Shown: positions 25,662 through 34,677 of the stretch, in pieces
Position numbering within the stretch: the stretch's first letter is position 1
Layout: each line of letters starts with the position of its first letter
Assembly (NCBI RefSeq): GCF_003112515.1
Contig: NZ_BEVZ01000005.1
Coordinates: 310,001 to 374,000 of the forward strand
Reading direction: 5' to 3'
Origin: Streptomyces fragilis
GTDB lineage: Bacteria > Actinomycetota > Actinomycetes > Streptomycetales > Streptomycetaceae
DNA length: 64,000 bases
Notes under the pieces: model-generated
What the model saw: only the letters and a program-made list of their open reading frames with translations
Databases searched by the model: none
Told to the model about the DNA's origin: nothing
Program-made: the position numbers and the translations under genes

Positions 25662-25822
25662 GGGTCGTCTCCTCCGGGTCTGGGCATCTGCGGGCGATCA
25701 GCAGGTGGTGCTGACCGGCGACGATCCTTTCACGGTGCGGCGGGGGCGGGCACCCGGGAATTGACCGGGTCGGCGGCGTGTTGGCCCAGGGAATCGACCG
25801 TCACACGCATCCGAGGAGCGCC

Positions 25823-26482
25823 ATGCCCGAGACGACCGCCGCCAGGACCCCGGTGGACTTCTGGTTCGACCCGCTCTGCCCCTGGGCCTGGATGACCTCC
25901 CGCTGGATGCTGGAGGTCGAGAAGGTCCGGGACGTCGAGGTCCGCTGGCACGTCATGAGCCTCGCCGTCCTCAACGAGGACAAGCTCGACGAACTCCCGG
26001 CCGAGTACCGCGAGATGCTGGAGAAGAAGGCCTGGGGGCCGGTGCGCGTGGTGACCGCGGCCTGGCAGAAGCACGGGCAGGAGGTCGTCGGCCCGCTCTA
26101 CACGGCGCTGGGCACCCGCATCCACAACAAGGGCGAGGGCACCACCCCCGAGGCCGTGGCCGGCGCACTGGCCGACGTGGGCCTGCCCGCCGAGCTCATG
26201 GAGTACCACGACCAGGAGGACTTCGAGTTCGACGCCGAGCTGCGCGCCTCGCACCGCGAGGGCATCGAGAAGGTCGGCCAGGAGGTCGGCACCCCGGTCA
26301 TCGCGGTGCCCGGTGAGGACGGCGAGCAGATAGCCTTCTTCGGCCCGGTCGTCACCCCCGCCCCCCAGGGCGAGGAGGCCGCGCGGCTGTGGGACGGCAC
26401 GCTGGCCGTGGCCTCGGTGCCGGGCTTCTACGAGATCAAGCGCACCCGCACCAAGGGTCCGGACTTCTCCAACCTGGTCTGA
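25823..26482 (+). CDS. DsbA-fold oxidoreductase, Rv2466c (mycothiol nitroreductase) family
   Basis: 219-residue thioredoxin-fold protein closely resembling the mycobacterial mycothiol-dependent nitroreductase Rv2466c: VDFWFDPLCPWAWMTSRW at residues 11-28, then HVMSLAVLNED, LYTALGTRIHNKGEG, EVGTPVI and FFGPVVTPAP. From memory the mycobacterial protein has CPWC; here the second Cys is replaced by Ala22 (C19-P-W-A22), so a dithiol mechanism is not possible and a monothiol mycothiol-mixed-disulfide mechanism is inferred. ATG 25823 has GAGG 6 bases upstream. Monocistronic, with a perfect terminator. Confidence 0.88.
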   Translation: MPETTAARTPVDFWFDPLCPWAWMTSRWMLEVEKVRDVEVRWHVMSLAVLNEDKLDELPAEYREMLEKKAWGPVRVVTAAWQKHGQEVVGPLYTALGTRIHNKGEGTTPEAVAGALADVGLPAELMEYHDQEDFEFDAELRASHREGIEKVGQEVGTPVIAVPGEDGEQIAFFGPVVTPAPQGEEAARLWDGTLAVASVPGFYEIKRTRTKGPDFSNLV

Positions 26483-26510
26483 CCCTCCCGCCCGCACCGC
26501 TCGGACGCAC

Positions 26511-26546
26511 GCGAAGGCCCCGGCTCGCAGGAGCCGGGGCCTTCGC
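26511..26546 (+). terminator. Hairpin terminator
   Basis: 16-bp perfect stem GCGAAGGCCCCGGCTC with its complement and a 4-base loop, between the DsbA-fold gene and convergent bioY. Confidence 0.8.
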
Positions 26547-26554
26547 CGGTGCGC

Positions 26555-26618
26555 CGAGGGGCCCATGCCCCGAGGGGCCGGTGCCCCGAGGGGCCGGTGC
26601 CTCCAGGGGCGGGTGCGC
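26555..26618. repeat. 16-bp tandem repeat, four copies
   Basis: Units CGAGGGGCC(C/G)(A/G)TGCC(C/T) begin at 26555, 26571, 26587 and 26603 (the last is degenerate), ending 5 bases before the bioY stop. Confidence 0.8.
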
Positions 26619-26623
26619 CGAGG

Positions 26624-27208
26624 TCAGCGACGGCGCTCGAGCAGCTTCCACACGGCCGGCAGCACGCCCATGGCCAGCGCGGCCTTGAGCACGTCGCCCA
26701 GCAGGAACGGGGTGAAGCCCGCGGCGAGGGTCCGACCCGCCGAGAGGTCCAGGGCGAAGGACAGGTACGGCAGGCCCACGGCGTAGATCACCGCGGAGCC
26801 CAGCAGCATGGTCCCGGCCATCCGCAGCGGCGTGCGGTCGGCGCCGCGGCGGGCCAGCGCGCCCACCATGGCGGAGGCCAGCACCATGCCGATGACGTAA
26901 CCGAACGACGGGGCGGCGACGCCCGAGGCGCCCTCGGCGAACCAGGGCACGCCCGCCATGCCGGCCAGCAGGTAGACCAGCATCGACAGCAGGCCGCGGC
27001 CCGCGCCCAGCGCGCTGCCCACGAGGAGCACGGCGAAGGTCTGGCCCGTGACCGGGACCGGGGAGCCCGGGATCGGCAGGGCGAACTGGGCCGCGACGCC
27101 GGTCAGCACGGCGCCCGAGACGACGAGGGCCGCGTCCCGGACGCGGGTGGCGGGCAGCAGATCGGCGAGGACCTGCCCGGAGCGGGCGGGGGCGGCTGCG
27201 GTGCTCAT
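26624..27208 (-). CDS. bioY: Biotin transporter BioY (ECF S component)
   Basis: 194-residue membrane protein that binds biotin for uptake. About six hydrophobic segments carry BioY signatures: LPIPGSPVPVTGQTFAVLLVG near residue 45, LVYLLAGMAGVPWFAEG, and GYVIGMVLASAMVGALARRG. The ATG is backed by GGAGA. No EcfA/T genes adjoin, so it either uses a shared energising module or works alone, as reported for some BioY. A TGTTCGAACA palindrome lies 74 bases upstream and may be a regulator site. Confidence 0.9.
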   Translation of the reverse strand: MSTAAAPARSGQVLADLLPATRVRDAALVVSGAVLTGVAAQFALPIPGSPVPVTGQTFAVLLVGSALGAGRGLLSMLVYLLAGMAGVPWFAEGASGVAAPSFGYVIGMVLASAMVGALARRGADRTPLRMAGTMLLGSAVIYAVGLPYLSFALDLSAGRTLAAGFTPFLLGDVLKAALAMGVLPAVWKLLERRR

Positions 27209-27543
27209 GGGTCTCTCCGCGGGGTGGGGGATCGGCTCGCGCCGGGCCGGCACGAACCTGCGAACAGGTCTCACAGAAGGTTGTTCGAACACGACGACGC
27301 TATCCCAGAGCGTTCGGTTGGATCACCGTCCGTGCTCGACAAAGGCCGGATCGACGACGTCGTGGGTATCGCACAAATTACCCGCGACGGAGCGCGGCGC
27401 CGAGTGACACTGCTCACCTCGGGGCCTTGTGGGGACCCGCCAAAAGGAACCGGAAGGTAAGCGGAGCCTCACCCTCCGAATTGTGGCCGTTCGCATTCCG
27501 GTCCCCGGCCCCGATCCGATGCGGCGTCGGTCAGACTCGCTGC
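27209..27543. other. 335-bp divergent spacer bioY / permease
   Basis: No gene seen. It holds the perfect 10-bp palindrome TGTTCGAACA (27282-27291), a possible operator for bioY, and the -10 of the permease gene (CAGACT, 27532-27537). Local GC is lower than in the flanking genes. Confidence 0.5.
27532..27537 (+). promoter_or_regulatory. -10 element of amino-acid permease (leaderless)
   Basis: CAGACT, 6 bases before ATG 27544; keeps the A2 and T6 of TAnnnT. Confidence 0.4.
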
Positions 27544-28974
27544 ATGTCACGCACCACCCCAGAAGCCGCGGCGGGCACGGACCCGTCCTCGCCGTCGGCC
27601 CCCGCGCACGGTCCGTCCGCCCCGGAGTCCGCCGCCCTCGGCCACGGCCTCAAGCAGCGTCACCTGTCGATGATCGCGCTCGGCGGCGTCATCGGCGCCG
27701 GCCTGTTCGTCGGTTCCGGCGCCGGCATCGCCGCCGCGGGCCCCTCCATCGTGATCGCCTACGTGATCTCCGGCCTGCTGGTCATGCTGGTCATGCGGAT
27801 GCTCGGCGAGATGTCCGCCGCGTATCCCTCCTCCGGCTCCTTCTCCTCGCACGCGGAGCGGGCGATCGGCCCCTGGGCGGGCTTCACCTCGGGCTGGGCG
27901 TTCTGGGTGATGCTGTCCACCGCCGTCGGCCTCGAGGGCATGGGCGCGGCGAAGATCGTCACGGGGTGGCTGCCGGGGACCCCGGAGTGGATGTGGGTCG
28001 CCCTCTTCATGGCGGTCTTCACCGGCACCAACCTGGCCGCGGTGAAGAACTTCGGCGAGTTCGAGTTCTGGTTCGCCGCGCTCAAGGTGGCGGCCATCGT
28101 CGCCTTCCTGGTGCTCGGCGTGCTGGCCGTCGCCGGACTGCTGCCGGGCGGCGACGGGGCGGCCGGCTCCGGCCTCTCCGAGATCATGCCCGGCGGGGTG
28201 CACGGCCTGATCGTCGGTCTGCTGGCCTCCGTCTTCGCCTACGGCGGCATCGAGTCCGTCACCGTCGCGGCCGCCGAGTCCGAGGACCCGGTGCGCGGCG
28301 TGGCGAGCGCCGTCCGCACCGCGATGTGGCGGATCGGCCTCTTCTACATCGGCTCGATGGCCGTGATCGTGCTGCTGGTGCCGTGGAACGACCCGGCGCT
28401 GGTGGAGAAGGGCCCCTACGTGGCCGCGCTCGACACCCTGGGCATCCCCGGGGCCGGCCAGATCATGAACGTGGTCGTGCTGGTCGCGCTGCTGTCCGCG
28501 ATGAACGCCAACACCTACACCGCCTCCCGGGTGGCCTTCTCCCTGGTCCGCCGTGGCCAGGGGCCCAGGGCGCTGGGCCGGGTCCACGGCGGGGTGCCGC
28601 GGGCGGCCGTGCTGGCCTCCTCCGCGTTCGGCTTCCTCTGCGTGCTGCTGAGCTACTGGCGTCCCGACGACGTGTTCGCCTGGCTGCTCAACATGATCGG
28701 CGCGGTGATCCTGGTGGTCTGGTTCTTCGTCGCGGTCTCGCAACTGGTGCTGCGGCGGCGTCTGGAGCGCCAGGAACCCGAGCGCATCACCGTCCGCATG
28801 TGGGCCTTCCCCGTCCTCACCTGGGTCGCCATGGCGGGCATCGTGGCGATCTTCGCGCTGATGCTCCTGGAGGCCGGCACCCGCGTCCAGGTGTTCTCCA
28901 CCGGAGCGCTGACACTGGTCCTGGCCACGGCGGGGTATGTGCGACAGCGTCGGGCCGCGCGGGCCGCCGGGTAG
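27544..28974 (+). CDS. Amino-acid permease (APC superfamily)
   Basis: 476-residue transporter with 12 predicted membrane segments. The N-terminal family motif HLSMIALGGVIGAGLFVGSG is at about residues 40-59; SGSFSSHAERAIGPWAGF and FGEFEFWFAALK are typical of the AnsP/GabP/CycA group. A ~35-residue Ala/Pro/Ser-rich N-terminus precedes it. The substrate is probably an aromatic, basic or GABA-like amino acid, but sequence alone does not decide. ATG 27544 is favoured over an in-frame upstream start because of the -10 element 6 bases before it. Confidence 0.88.
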   Translation: MSRTTPEAAAGTDPSSPSAPAHGPSAPESAALGHGLKQRHLSMIALGGVIGAGLFVGSGAGIAAAGPSIVIAYVISGLLVMLVMRMLGEMSAAYPSSGSFSSHAERAIGPWAGFTSGWAFWVMLSTAVGLEGMGAAKIVTGWLPGTPEWMWVALFMAVFTGTNLAAVKNFGEFEFWFAALKVAAIVAFLVLGVLAVAGLLPGGDGAAGSGLSEIMPGGVHGLIVGLLASVFAYGGIESVTVAAAESEDPVRGVASAVRTAMWRIGLFYIGSMAVIVLLVPWNDPALVEKGPYVAALDTLGIPGAGQIMNVVVLVALLSAMNANTYTASRVAFSLVRRGQGPRALGRVHGGVPRAAVLASSAFGFLCVLLSYWRPDDVFAWLLNMIGAVILVVWFFVAVSQLVLRRRLERQEPERITVRMWAFPVLTWVAMAGIVAIFALMLLEAGTRVQVFSTGALTLVLATAGYVRQRRAARAAG

Positions 28975-29088
28975 CCCCCGCCCCGCTATCGCGCACATGT
29001 TCGCCAGAACATGGCGGAACGGTCAGCGTTCCTCGACGGCCCTGTAACAGCGGTCGGATGCTGCTCCGTTCGGGGGAGGCAAGGGGGC

Positions 29089-30132
29089 ATGACGCACGAG
29101 TTCCCCCTGAACCCCCTGCTCCCCTCCCTCCCCGCCGCCCCCTCCGGGGCGCGGCTGCTCGTCACCGCCGCCGAGCTGCGCGCCCACGGCGTGACGCCCG
29201 CCCAGGCCGGGGCCCGCTGCCGGCCGGGCGGGACCTGGCAGCGGCTGCTGCCCGGCGTCTACCTGTTGCGGCAGGGTGCGCCGACCGGCGAGGAACGCCT
29301 GCACGCCGCCCTGCTCTACGCCTCCCGCCGGGAGACCGCCGCCGCCCCCCAGGAGCGGCCGGAGGCCACCGCGGTCCCCGCCCAGCCCCGGCGCGACGAC
29401 CCGCTGCACGCGGACGCCGTGGTCACCGGCCTGGCCGCGCTGGCCCTGCGGAACTTCGCCTCGGCGCCCGCCCTGTCCCTGCTCGACACCGTCGACGTGC
29501 TGGTGCCGAGGGCCCGCCGGGCCCGCTCCACCGGCTGCGCCCGGGTGGTGCGCACGGCCCGGATGCCGGTGCCCGACCTGGTGTCCGGGGTCCCGGTCGC
29601 CCCGGTCGGGCGGGCCGTCGCCGACGCGGTGGCGCACCTGCCGGAGGACGCCGGGCCGTTCGCCGTCCGCCGGCTGTTCACCGAGGCGGTCCACGACGGC
29701 CACTGCGAGCCGTCCGCCCTGCTGCGCGAGCTGCGCCGGGCGCGGCTGACCGGGCGGCCCCGGGTGGCCGAGGCGATGGAGGTCCTGGTGTCGGAGGGAC
29801 GCGCGGCCGCCGAGGAGCGGCTGTACCGGATGGCCTGGGAACACGGCCTGCCCGACCCGGTGTGGAACGTGGAGCTGCGCATGCCGGAAGGGCCCTCGCT
29901 CGGCGCGGTGGACGCGTACTGGCCGGAGCGGGGGATCGCCGTCGAGCTGGACGCCCCCGGCGACATCGGCAAGCGGGAGCGGCTGGAGCGGCTCGGGGTC
30001 ACCGTGGTCCGCGTCCCCCGGGTCCGGCTGGCCACCCCCCAGGGCATGGAGCACCAGGCCGCCCTGATCCGCACCGCCCTGACCGCCGCCGGCCACGACC
30101 GCCCGGCCCCCCTGCTGGTCCTGCCGCGCTGA
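29089..30132 (+). CDS. AbiEi-like / DUF559-like protein of unknown role
   Basis: 347-residue protein with two apparent parts. The N-terminal part (about 20-60, LLVTAAELRAHGVTPAQAGARC, then WQRLLPGVYLL) resembles the winged-helix domain of AbiEi-type proteins. The C-terminal part (about 270-335, GAVDAYWPERGIAVELDA, LERLGVTVVRVPRVRL) has the spacing of a Vsr/DUF559 PD-(D/E)xK fold: D of VDAYW and E of VELD. Actinomycetes carry many such proteins, and a defence or toxin-antitoxin role is not proven. No toxin gene adjoins. AGGCAAGGGGG precedes the ATG. Confidence 0.75.
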   Translation: MTHEFPLNPLLPSLPAAPSGARLLVTAAELRAHGVTPAQAGARCRPGGTWQRLLPGVYLLRQGAPTGEERLHAALLYASRRETAAAPQERPEATAVPAQPRRDDPLHADAVVTGLAALALRNFASAPALSLLDTVDVLVPRARRARSTGCARVVRTARMPVPDLVSGVPVAPVGRAVADAVAHLPEDAGPFAVRRLFTEAVHDGHCEPSALLRELRRARLTGRPRVAEAMEVLVSEGRAAAEERLYRMAWEHGLPDPVWNVELRMPEGPSLGAVDAYWPERGIAVELDAPGDIGKRERLERLGVTVVRVPRVRLATPQGMEHQAALIRTALTAAGHDRPAPLLVLPR

Positions 30133-30140
30133 CCCGGACG

Positions 30141-30181
30141 ACGGAACGCCCGGCGCGGGGGTCCCGCGCCGGGCGTTCCGT
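30141..30181. terminator. Bidirectional hairpin terminator
   Basis: 17-bp perfect stem ACGGAACGCCCGGCGCG with its complement and a 7-base loop, between convergent genes. Confidence 0.8.
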
Positions 30182-30197
30182 CATGGTTCGGCGGGCG

Positions 30198-31646
30198 TCA
30201 CGCGCCCGGCACGCCCGCCTTCGGCTCGTCCGCCTGCGCGGAGGCGCCGGCGTCGCGGGCCGGGGCGTAGTGCCCGAGCTTCTGGCGGACCAGCGCGATG
30301 CCGACCACGACCGCCGCGACCAGCAGCGTCAGCAGCATGATCTCCTGGTTGCCGAACTCGGTGTCGAACAGCATGTAGCCGATCACGTAGACGATGAACG
30401 CGATGCACGCCCAGGTCAGGTACGGGAAGAGCCACATCTTCACGACCAGCTTCTCCGGCGCCTCCCGCAGGATGATCCGCCGCATCCGCAGCTGCGACAC
30501 GCAGATCACGAGCCACACGAAGAGGGCGACGGCGCCCGAGGAGCTCAGCAGGAAGTGGAAGACCTTGTCGGGGGAGACGTAGTTGAAGAAGACCGCGACG
30601 AAGCCGAAGGCCACCGAGGCGAGGATCGCGACCCGCGGCACGCCGTTGCGCGTGGTGGTGGCGAAGGACTTCGGCGCGTCACCGCGCTGACCGAGCGAGA
30701 AGGCCATCCGCGACGCGGTGTACAGGCCCGAGTTCAGGCAGGACAGCACCGAGGTGAGGATGATGAAGTTCATGACCTCGCCGGCGTAGGGGATGCCCAG
30801 CGAGTCGAGCGCGGCCACGTACGAGCCGTCCTCGGCGATCTTCTCGGAGTCCCACGGCAGCAGGGTGACGACCACCAGGATCGAGCCCAGGTAGAAGACG
30901 CCGATCCGCCAGATGATGCTGTTGGTCGCCTTGGTGACGGCCTGCTGCGGGTCCTCCGCCTCGCCGGCGGCCAGCGTCGGGATCTCCGAGCCCATGAAGG
31001 AGAAGACGACCATCAGGACGCCGATCATGATGGCGCCCGCACCGTTCGGCAGGAAGCCGCCGTGCGCGGTGAGGTTGGACCACGAGGCCTGCTCGGCGTC
31101 GACGCCCGGCAGCACCCCGAAGATGGCCAGCAGACCGACCACGATGAACGCGCCGATGGCGACGACCTTGATGCCCGCGAACCAGAACTCGAACTCGCCG
31201 TAGTTGCCCACCGAGGCGAGGTTGGTCGCGGTGAGCACCAGCATCACGATGAGCGCCCAGGCCCACTGCGGGACGGCCGGCACCCAGCCCTCCAGGATCA
31301 CCGCGCCCGCCGTGGCCTCCACGGCGAGCACGACGACCCAGAAGAACCAGTAGAGCCAGCCGATGGAGAACCCGGCCCACCGGCCCAGCGCGCGGTCGGC
31401 GTGCGCGGAGAAGGAGCCGGAGGTCGGGTTGGCGACCGACATCTCGCCGAGCATCCGCATCACGAAGACGACGAGCGCGCCCACCAGGGCGTAGGAGAGC
31501 AGGATGCCGGGGCCCGCGGCGGCGATGCCGCTGCTGGAGCCGACGAAGAGCCCGGCGCCGATGACGCCGCCGATGGCGATCATCGTCAGGTGCCGGTTCT
31601 TGAGGCCCGCCTGAAGGCCGGAGCCCTCATGTGCGCCTGGAGTCAT
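30198..31646 (-). CDS. Amino-acid permease (APC superfamily)
   Basis: 482-residue permease, paralogous to the one at 27544-28974, with 12 membrane segments and motifs HLTMIAIGGVIGAGLFVGSS (about 20-39), SGSFSAHADRALGRWAGF and YGEFEFWFAGIKV. It resembles GABA/asparagine permeases. ATG 31646 is chosen because AAAAGGA is then 9-10 bases away; an ATG 9 bases earlier abuts the ribosome site. The last ~30 residues are hydrophilic (ARDAGASAQADEPKAG). Confidence 0.9.
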   Translation of the reverse strand: MTPGAHEGSGLQAGLKNRHLTMIAIGGVIGAGLFVGSSSGIAAAGPGILLSYALVGALVVFVMRMLGEMSVANPTSGSFSAHADRALGRWAGFSIGWLYWFFWVVVLAVEATAGAVILEGWVPAVPQWAWALIVMLVLTATNLASVGNYGEFEFWFAGIKVVAIGAFIVVGLLAIFGVLPGVDAEQASWSNLTAHGGFLPNGAGAIMIGVLMVVFSFMGSEIPTLAAGEAEDPQQAVTKATNSIIWRIGVFYLGSILVVVTLLPWDSEKIAEDGSYVAALDSLGIPYAGEVMNFIILTSVLSCLNSGLYTASRMAFSLGQRGDAPKSFATTTRNGVPRVAILASVAFGFVAVFFNYVSPDKVFHFLLSSSGAVALFVWLVICVSQLRMRRIILREAPEKLVVKMWLFPYLTWACIAFIVYVIGYMLFDTEFGNQEIMLLTLLVAAVVVGIALVRQKLGHYAPARDAGASAQADEPKAGVPGA

Positions 31647-31904
31647 GGAGTTCATTCCTTTTCGCCGGGGTACGCCGGGCTACGCCGGGATGGTGCGTGT
31701 GAGGTTTCCCCTGCCCTCGTGAGGCATGCGGGGCCACCGGAAGCGACGGTCTAGTGAAACGGAGGAAACGCGTCGGTGGAACCTTGGGTTCCGGATTGTT
31801 ATCGCTGTTTTGCCTGCGGTCCTATGGTGCAGGTCACAGTTTGCGAAGAGTGTGAGCTGTCCGCGGGGCGTCCCCCCACGCACACCGGCGGCCCGGGGCC
31901 GTGT

Positions 31905-31910
31905 CACACT
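31905..31910 (+). promoter_or_regulatory. -10 element of rpiB (leaderless)
   Basis: CACACT, 6 bases before ATG 31917; keeps A2 and T6 of TAnnnT. Confidence 0.35.
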
Positions 31911-31916
31911 CGGACC

Positions 31917-32402
<486 letters not shown>

Positions 32403-32426
32403 TCGCACACGCCCCTGGACCTGGCC

Positions 32427-32453
32427 GGCCCCCGTACGACGTGTACGGGGGCC
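32427..32453 (+). terminator. Hairpin between rpiB and nei
   Basis: GGCCCCCGTAC, 5-base loop, GTACGGGGGCC: 11-bp perfect stem. Confidence 0.65.
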
Positions 32454-32486
32454 GCGCCGTGGACGGGGCAGAACGGAGAAGGCCCC

Positions 32487-33311
32487 GTGCCGGAAGGGCA
32501 CACCATCCACCGGCTCGCCCAGGACTGCGCCGAGCGCTTCCTCGGCTCCCCGGTGCGCGTCAGCAGCCCGCAGGGCAAGTTCGCCGACGGCGCCGCCCTC
32601 CTGGACGGGGCGGAGATGACCGCCGCCGAGGCGCACGGCAAGCACCTCTTCCTCGGCTTCCGCGACGGTGACTGGGTCCACGTCCACCTCGGCCTGTTCG
32701 GCAAGGTCGCCTTCGGGGCCGTCCCGCCGCCCCCGCCCACCGACACCGTCCGCCTGCGCCTGGCCGGCCCCTCCGCCTTCATGGACCTGCGCGGACCCAC
32801 CGCGTGCGCGCTGATCACCCCGGGGGAGAAGCGGGCGATACACGACCGCCTCGGCCCCGACCCGCTGCGCGAGGACGCCGATCCGGGCCTCGCCTGGCAC
32901 CGGATCTCGCGCAGCCGCACCACCGTCGCCGCCCTGCTGATGGACCAGAAGGTGGTGGCGGGCGTCGGGAACGTCTACCGCGCCGAGGTCCTCTTCCGGC
33001 ACGGCGTCGACCCCTACCTGCCCGGCAGGGAACTCGCCCGCGGTCAGTGGGACGCGATCTGGGCCGACCTGGTGGAGCTGATGCGCGAGGGCGTCCGGCA
33101 CAACCGGATCGACACCGTGCGCCCCGAGCACACCCCGGAGGCCATGGGCCGCGCGCCCCGCGTCGACGACCACGGCGGCGAGGTCTACGTCTACCGCCGC
33201 CACGGGCAGGCCTGCCACGTCTGCGGGGAGGCCGTGCGCACGGCCGAGCTGGCCGCCCGCAACCTGTTCTGGTGCCCGGGCTGCCAGCCGACGAACGCGC
33301 CGGGCGTGTGA
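32487..33311 (+). CDS. nei: Fpg/Nei family DNA glycosylase/AP lyase (endonuclease VIII-like)
   Basis: 274-residue base-excision repair enzyme acting on oxidised bases. Catalytic P2 and E3 (VPEGHTIHRLA, P becomes residue 1 after Met removal), K52 in HGKHLF, an H2TH region around residues 150-190 (ALLMDQKVVAGVGNVYRAE) and a C-terminal zinc finger C243-x2-C246, C263-x2-C266 are all present. PEGH rather than PELP marks the Nei branch. GTG 32487 has CGGAGAAGG upstream. Confidence 0.94.
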   Translation: MPEGHTIHRLAQDCAERFLGSPVRVSSPQGKFADGAALLDGAEMTAAEAHGKHLFLGFRDGDWVHVHLGLFGKVAFGAVPPPPPTDTVRLRLAGPSAFMDLRGPTACALITPGEKRAIHDRLGPDPLREDADPGLAWHRISRSRTTVAALLMDQKVVAGVGNVYRAEVLFRHGVDPYLPGRELARGQWDAIWADLVELMREGVRHNRIDTVRPEHTPEAMGRAPRVDDHGGEVYVYRRHGQACHVCGEAVRTAELAARNLFWCPGCQPTNAPGV

Positions 33312-33437
33312 CCGGCGCGCGGCAGGCCGGCCGGGACGCCGCGGGGGGCGCCGGGGGCACCAGGGACCTCCGGCCCGAATCCGGCCCCGGACGGGGGACA
33401 AGTGGGACCACCCGTGCCAGGAGGGGGGTCCGCTGGA

Positions 33438-33443
33438 TAGGGT
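33438..33443 (+). promoter_or_regulatory. -10 element of SpoIIE-phosphatase gene
   Basis: TAGGGT, 8 bases before ATG 33452; fits a leaderless or near-leaderless start. Confidence 0.4.
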
Positions 33444-33451
33444 CCCAAGCG

Positions 33452-34609
33452 ATGGCAGCAGGACGGAAGCGGCGCTCGGCCGCCGACACGTTCACGGCCC
33501 GGATGAAGAAGCAGTTCCACCGGGCCCGCATCGGCCTGCGCAAGGCCGCGGTCGACTACTTCCGGGGCGACGGGTCCGACTGGATCGCCTTCGCCGCCCT
33601 GCTCCTCACCATTCCCCTGATCGCGAGCCTGACCCTCGCCAACGCCGTCTGGTTCACCCCGGCGGCCCTGGTGCTGCCCATCGTGGCGGGCGGCCTGCTG
33701 CTGCGTCCCGCCAGCCTGCTCGCGCTGTACGCGGCCGCCGCGACCGCGCTGATCGTGGAGGCGCTGGCCCTGCGGCCCTATCCGGACGGCTTCGCCCGGG
33801 TCACCCCCGGCGTGGTGCTGGTGGTGGCCGCCTGCGGCTTCGTGGGCCTGATGGTGGCCCAGTTCCGCAGCCGGGTCGGCGTGCCCTGGCGGCGCGGCGG
33901 CACCATGCTCTTCGACCTGCGCGAACGCATCCGCGCGCAGAGCGCGCTGCCGGACCTGCCCGCCGGGTGGCACCGGGAGATGGCGCTGCGCCCGGCGGGC
34001 GGCCAGTCCTTCTCCGGCGACTTCGTGGTCGCGGCCCGCACCAACGAGGGCCGCACCCTGGAGGTCGTCCTCACCGACGTCTCCGGCAAGGGCATGGACG
34101 CCGGCTCCCGGGCGCTGCTGCTGTCCGGGGCCTTCGGCGGTCTGCTGGGCTCCCTGCCGCCGCACGCCTTCCTGCCCGCCGCCAACGGCTACCTGCTGCG
34201 GCAGGACTGGGAGGAGGGCTTCGCCACCTCCATCCACCTGGTCCTGGACCTGGAGAGCGGCGACTACGAGCTCTACTCCGCCGGTCACCCGCCGGGCCTC
34301 CAGCTGTGCGCCGGCACCGGCCGCTGGGAGGAGAAGACGGCCGAGGGCCCGCTGCTGGGCGTCTACGACGGCGCCACCTTCGACCCCTGCAAGGGATCCC
34401 TCCGCCCGGGCGACGTGCTGATGCTGTTCACCGACGGACTGGTCGAGACGGCCGAGCGGGACCTGGTCGAGGGCATCGACCGTCTCACCGGCGAGGCCGA
34501 CCGCTACGTGGTGGGCGGCTTCCAGGGCGCCGCCTGGCACCTGATCGAGGCCGTCGCCAAGGACGTCAACGACGACCGGGCGCTCCTCCTCATCTCCCGC
34601 GCCGCCTGA
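33452..34609 (+). CDS. Membrane PP2C/SpoIIE-type serine phosphatase
   Basis: 385-residue protein phosphatase. After a basic N-terminus come about four membrane segments (roughly 45-63, 68-88, 92-110, 118-137). The SpoIIE/RsbU catalytic domain (about 160-385) carries metal-binding Asp residues in SFSGDFVVAAR, VLTDVSGKGMDAG, LFTDGLVETAE and NDDRALLLI. Such enzymes dephosphorylate anti-anti-sigma factors in Streptomyces partner-switching networks. No kinase or antagonist gene adjoins. No PAS, GAF or HATPase domain is visible, so any input is through the membrane part. Confidence 0.92.
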   Translation: MAAGRKRRSAADTFTARMKKQFHRARIGLRKAAVDYFRGDGSDWIAFAALLLTIPLIASLTLANAVWFTPAALVLPIVAGGLLLRPASLLALYAAAATALIVEALALRPYPDGFARVTPGVVLVVAACGFVGLMVAQFRSRVGVPWRRGGTMLFDLRERIRAQSALPDLPAGWHREMALRPAGGQSFSGDFVVAARTNEGRTLEVVLTDVSGKGMDAGSRALLLSGAFGGLLGSLPPHAFLPAANGYLLRQDWEEGFATSIHLVLDLESGDYELYSAGHPPGLQLCAGTGRWEEKTAEGPLLGVYDGATFDPCKGSLRPGDVLMLFTDGLVETAERDLVEGIDRLTGEADRYVVGGFQGAAWHLIEAVAKDVNDDRALLLISRAA

Positions 34610-34617
34610 CGGGCAAC

Positions 34618-34661
34618 GCGAAGGCCCCGCCCGCGCTCCTGGCGCGTGACGGGGCCTTCGC
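34618..34661. terminator. Bidirectional hairpin terminator
   Basis: 12-bp stem GCGAAGGCCCCG/CGGGGCCTTCGC with a 20-base loop that holds a smaller CGCG stem, between convergent genes. Confidence 0.7.
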
Positions 34662-34677
34662 CGTGTTCCTCGTCCTC

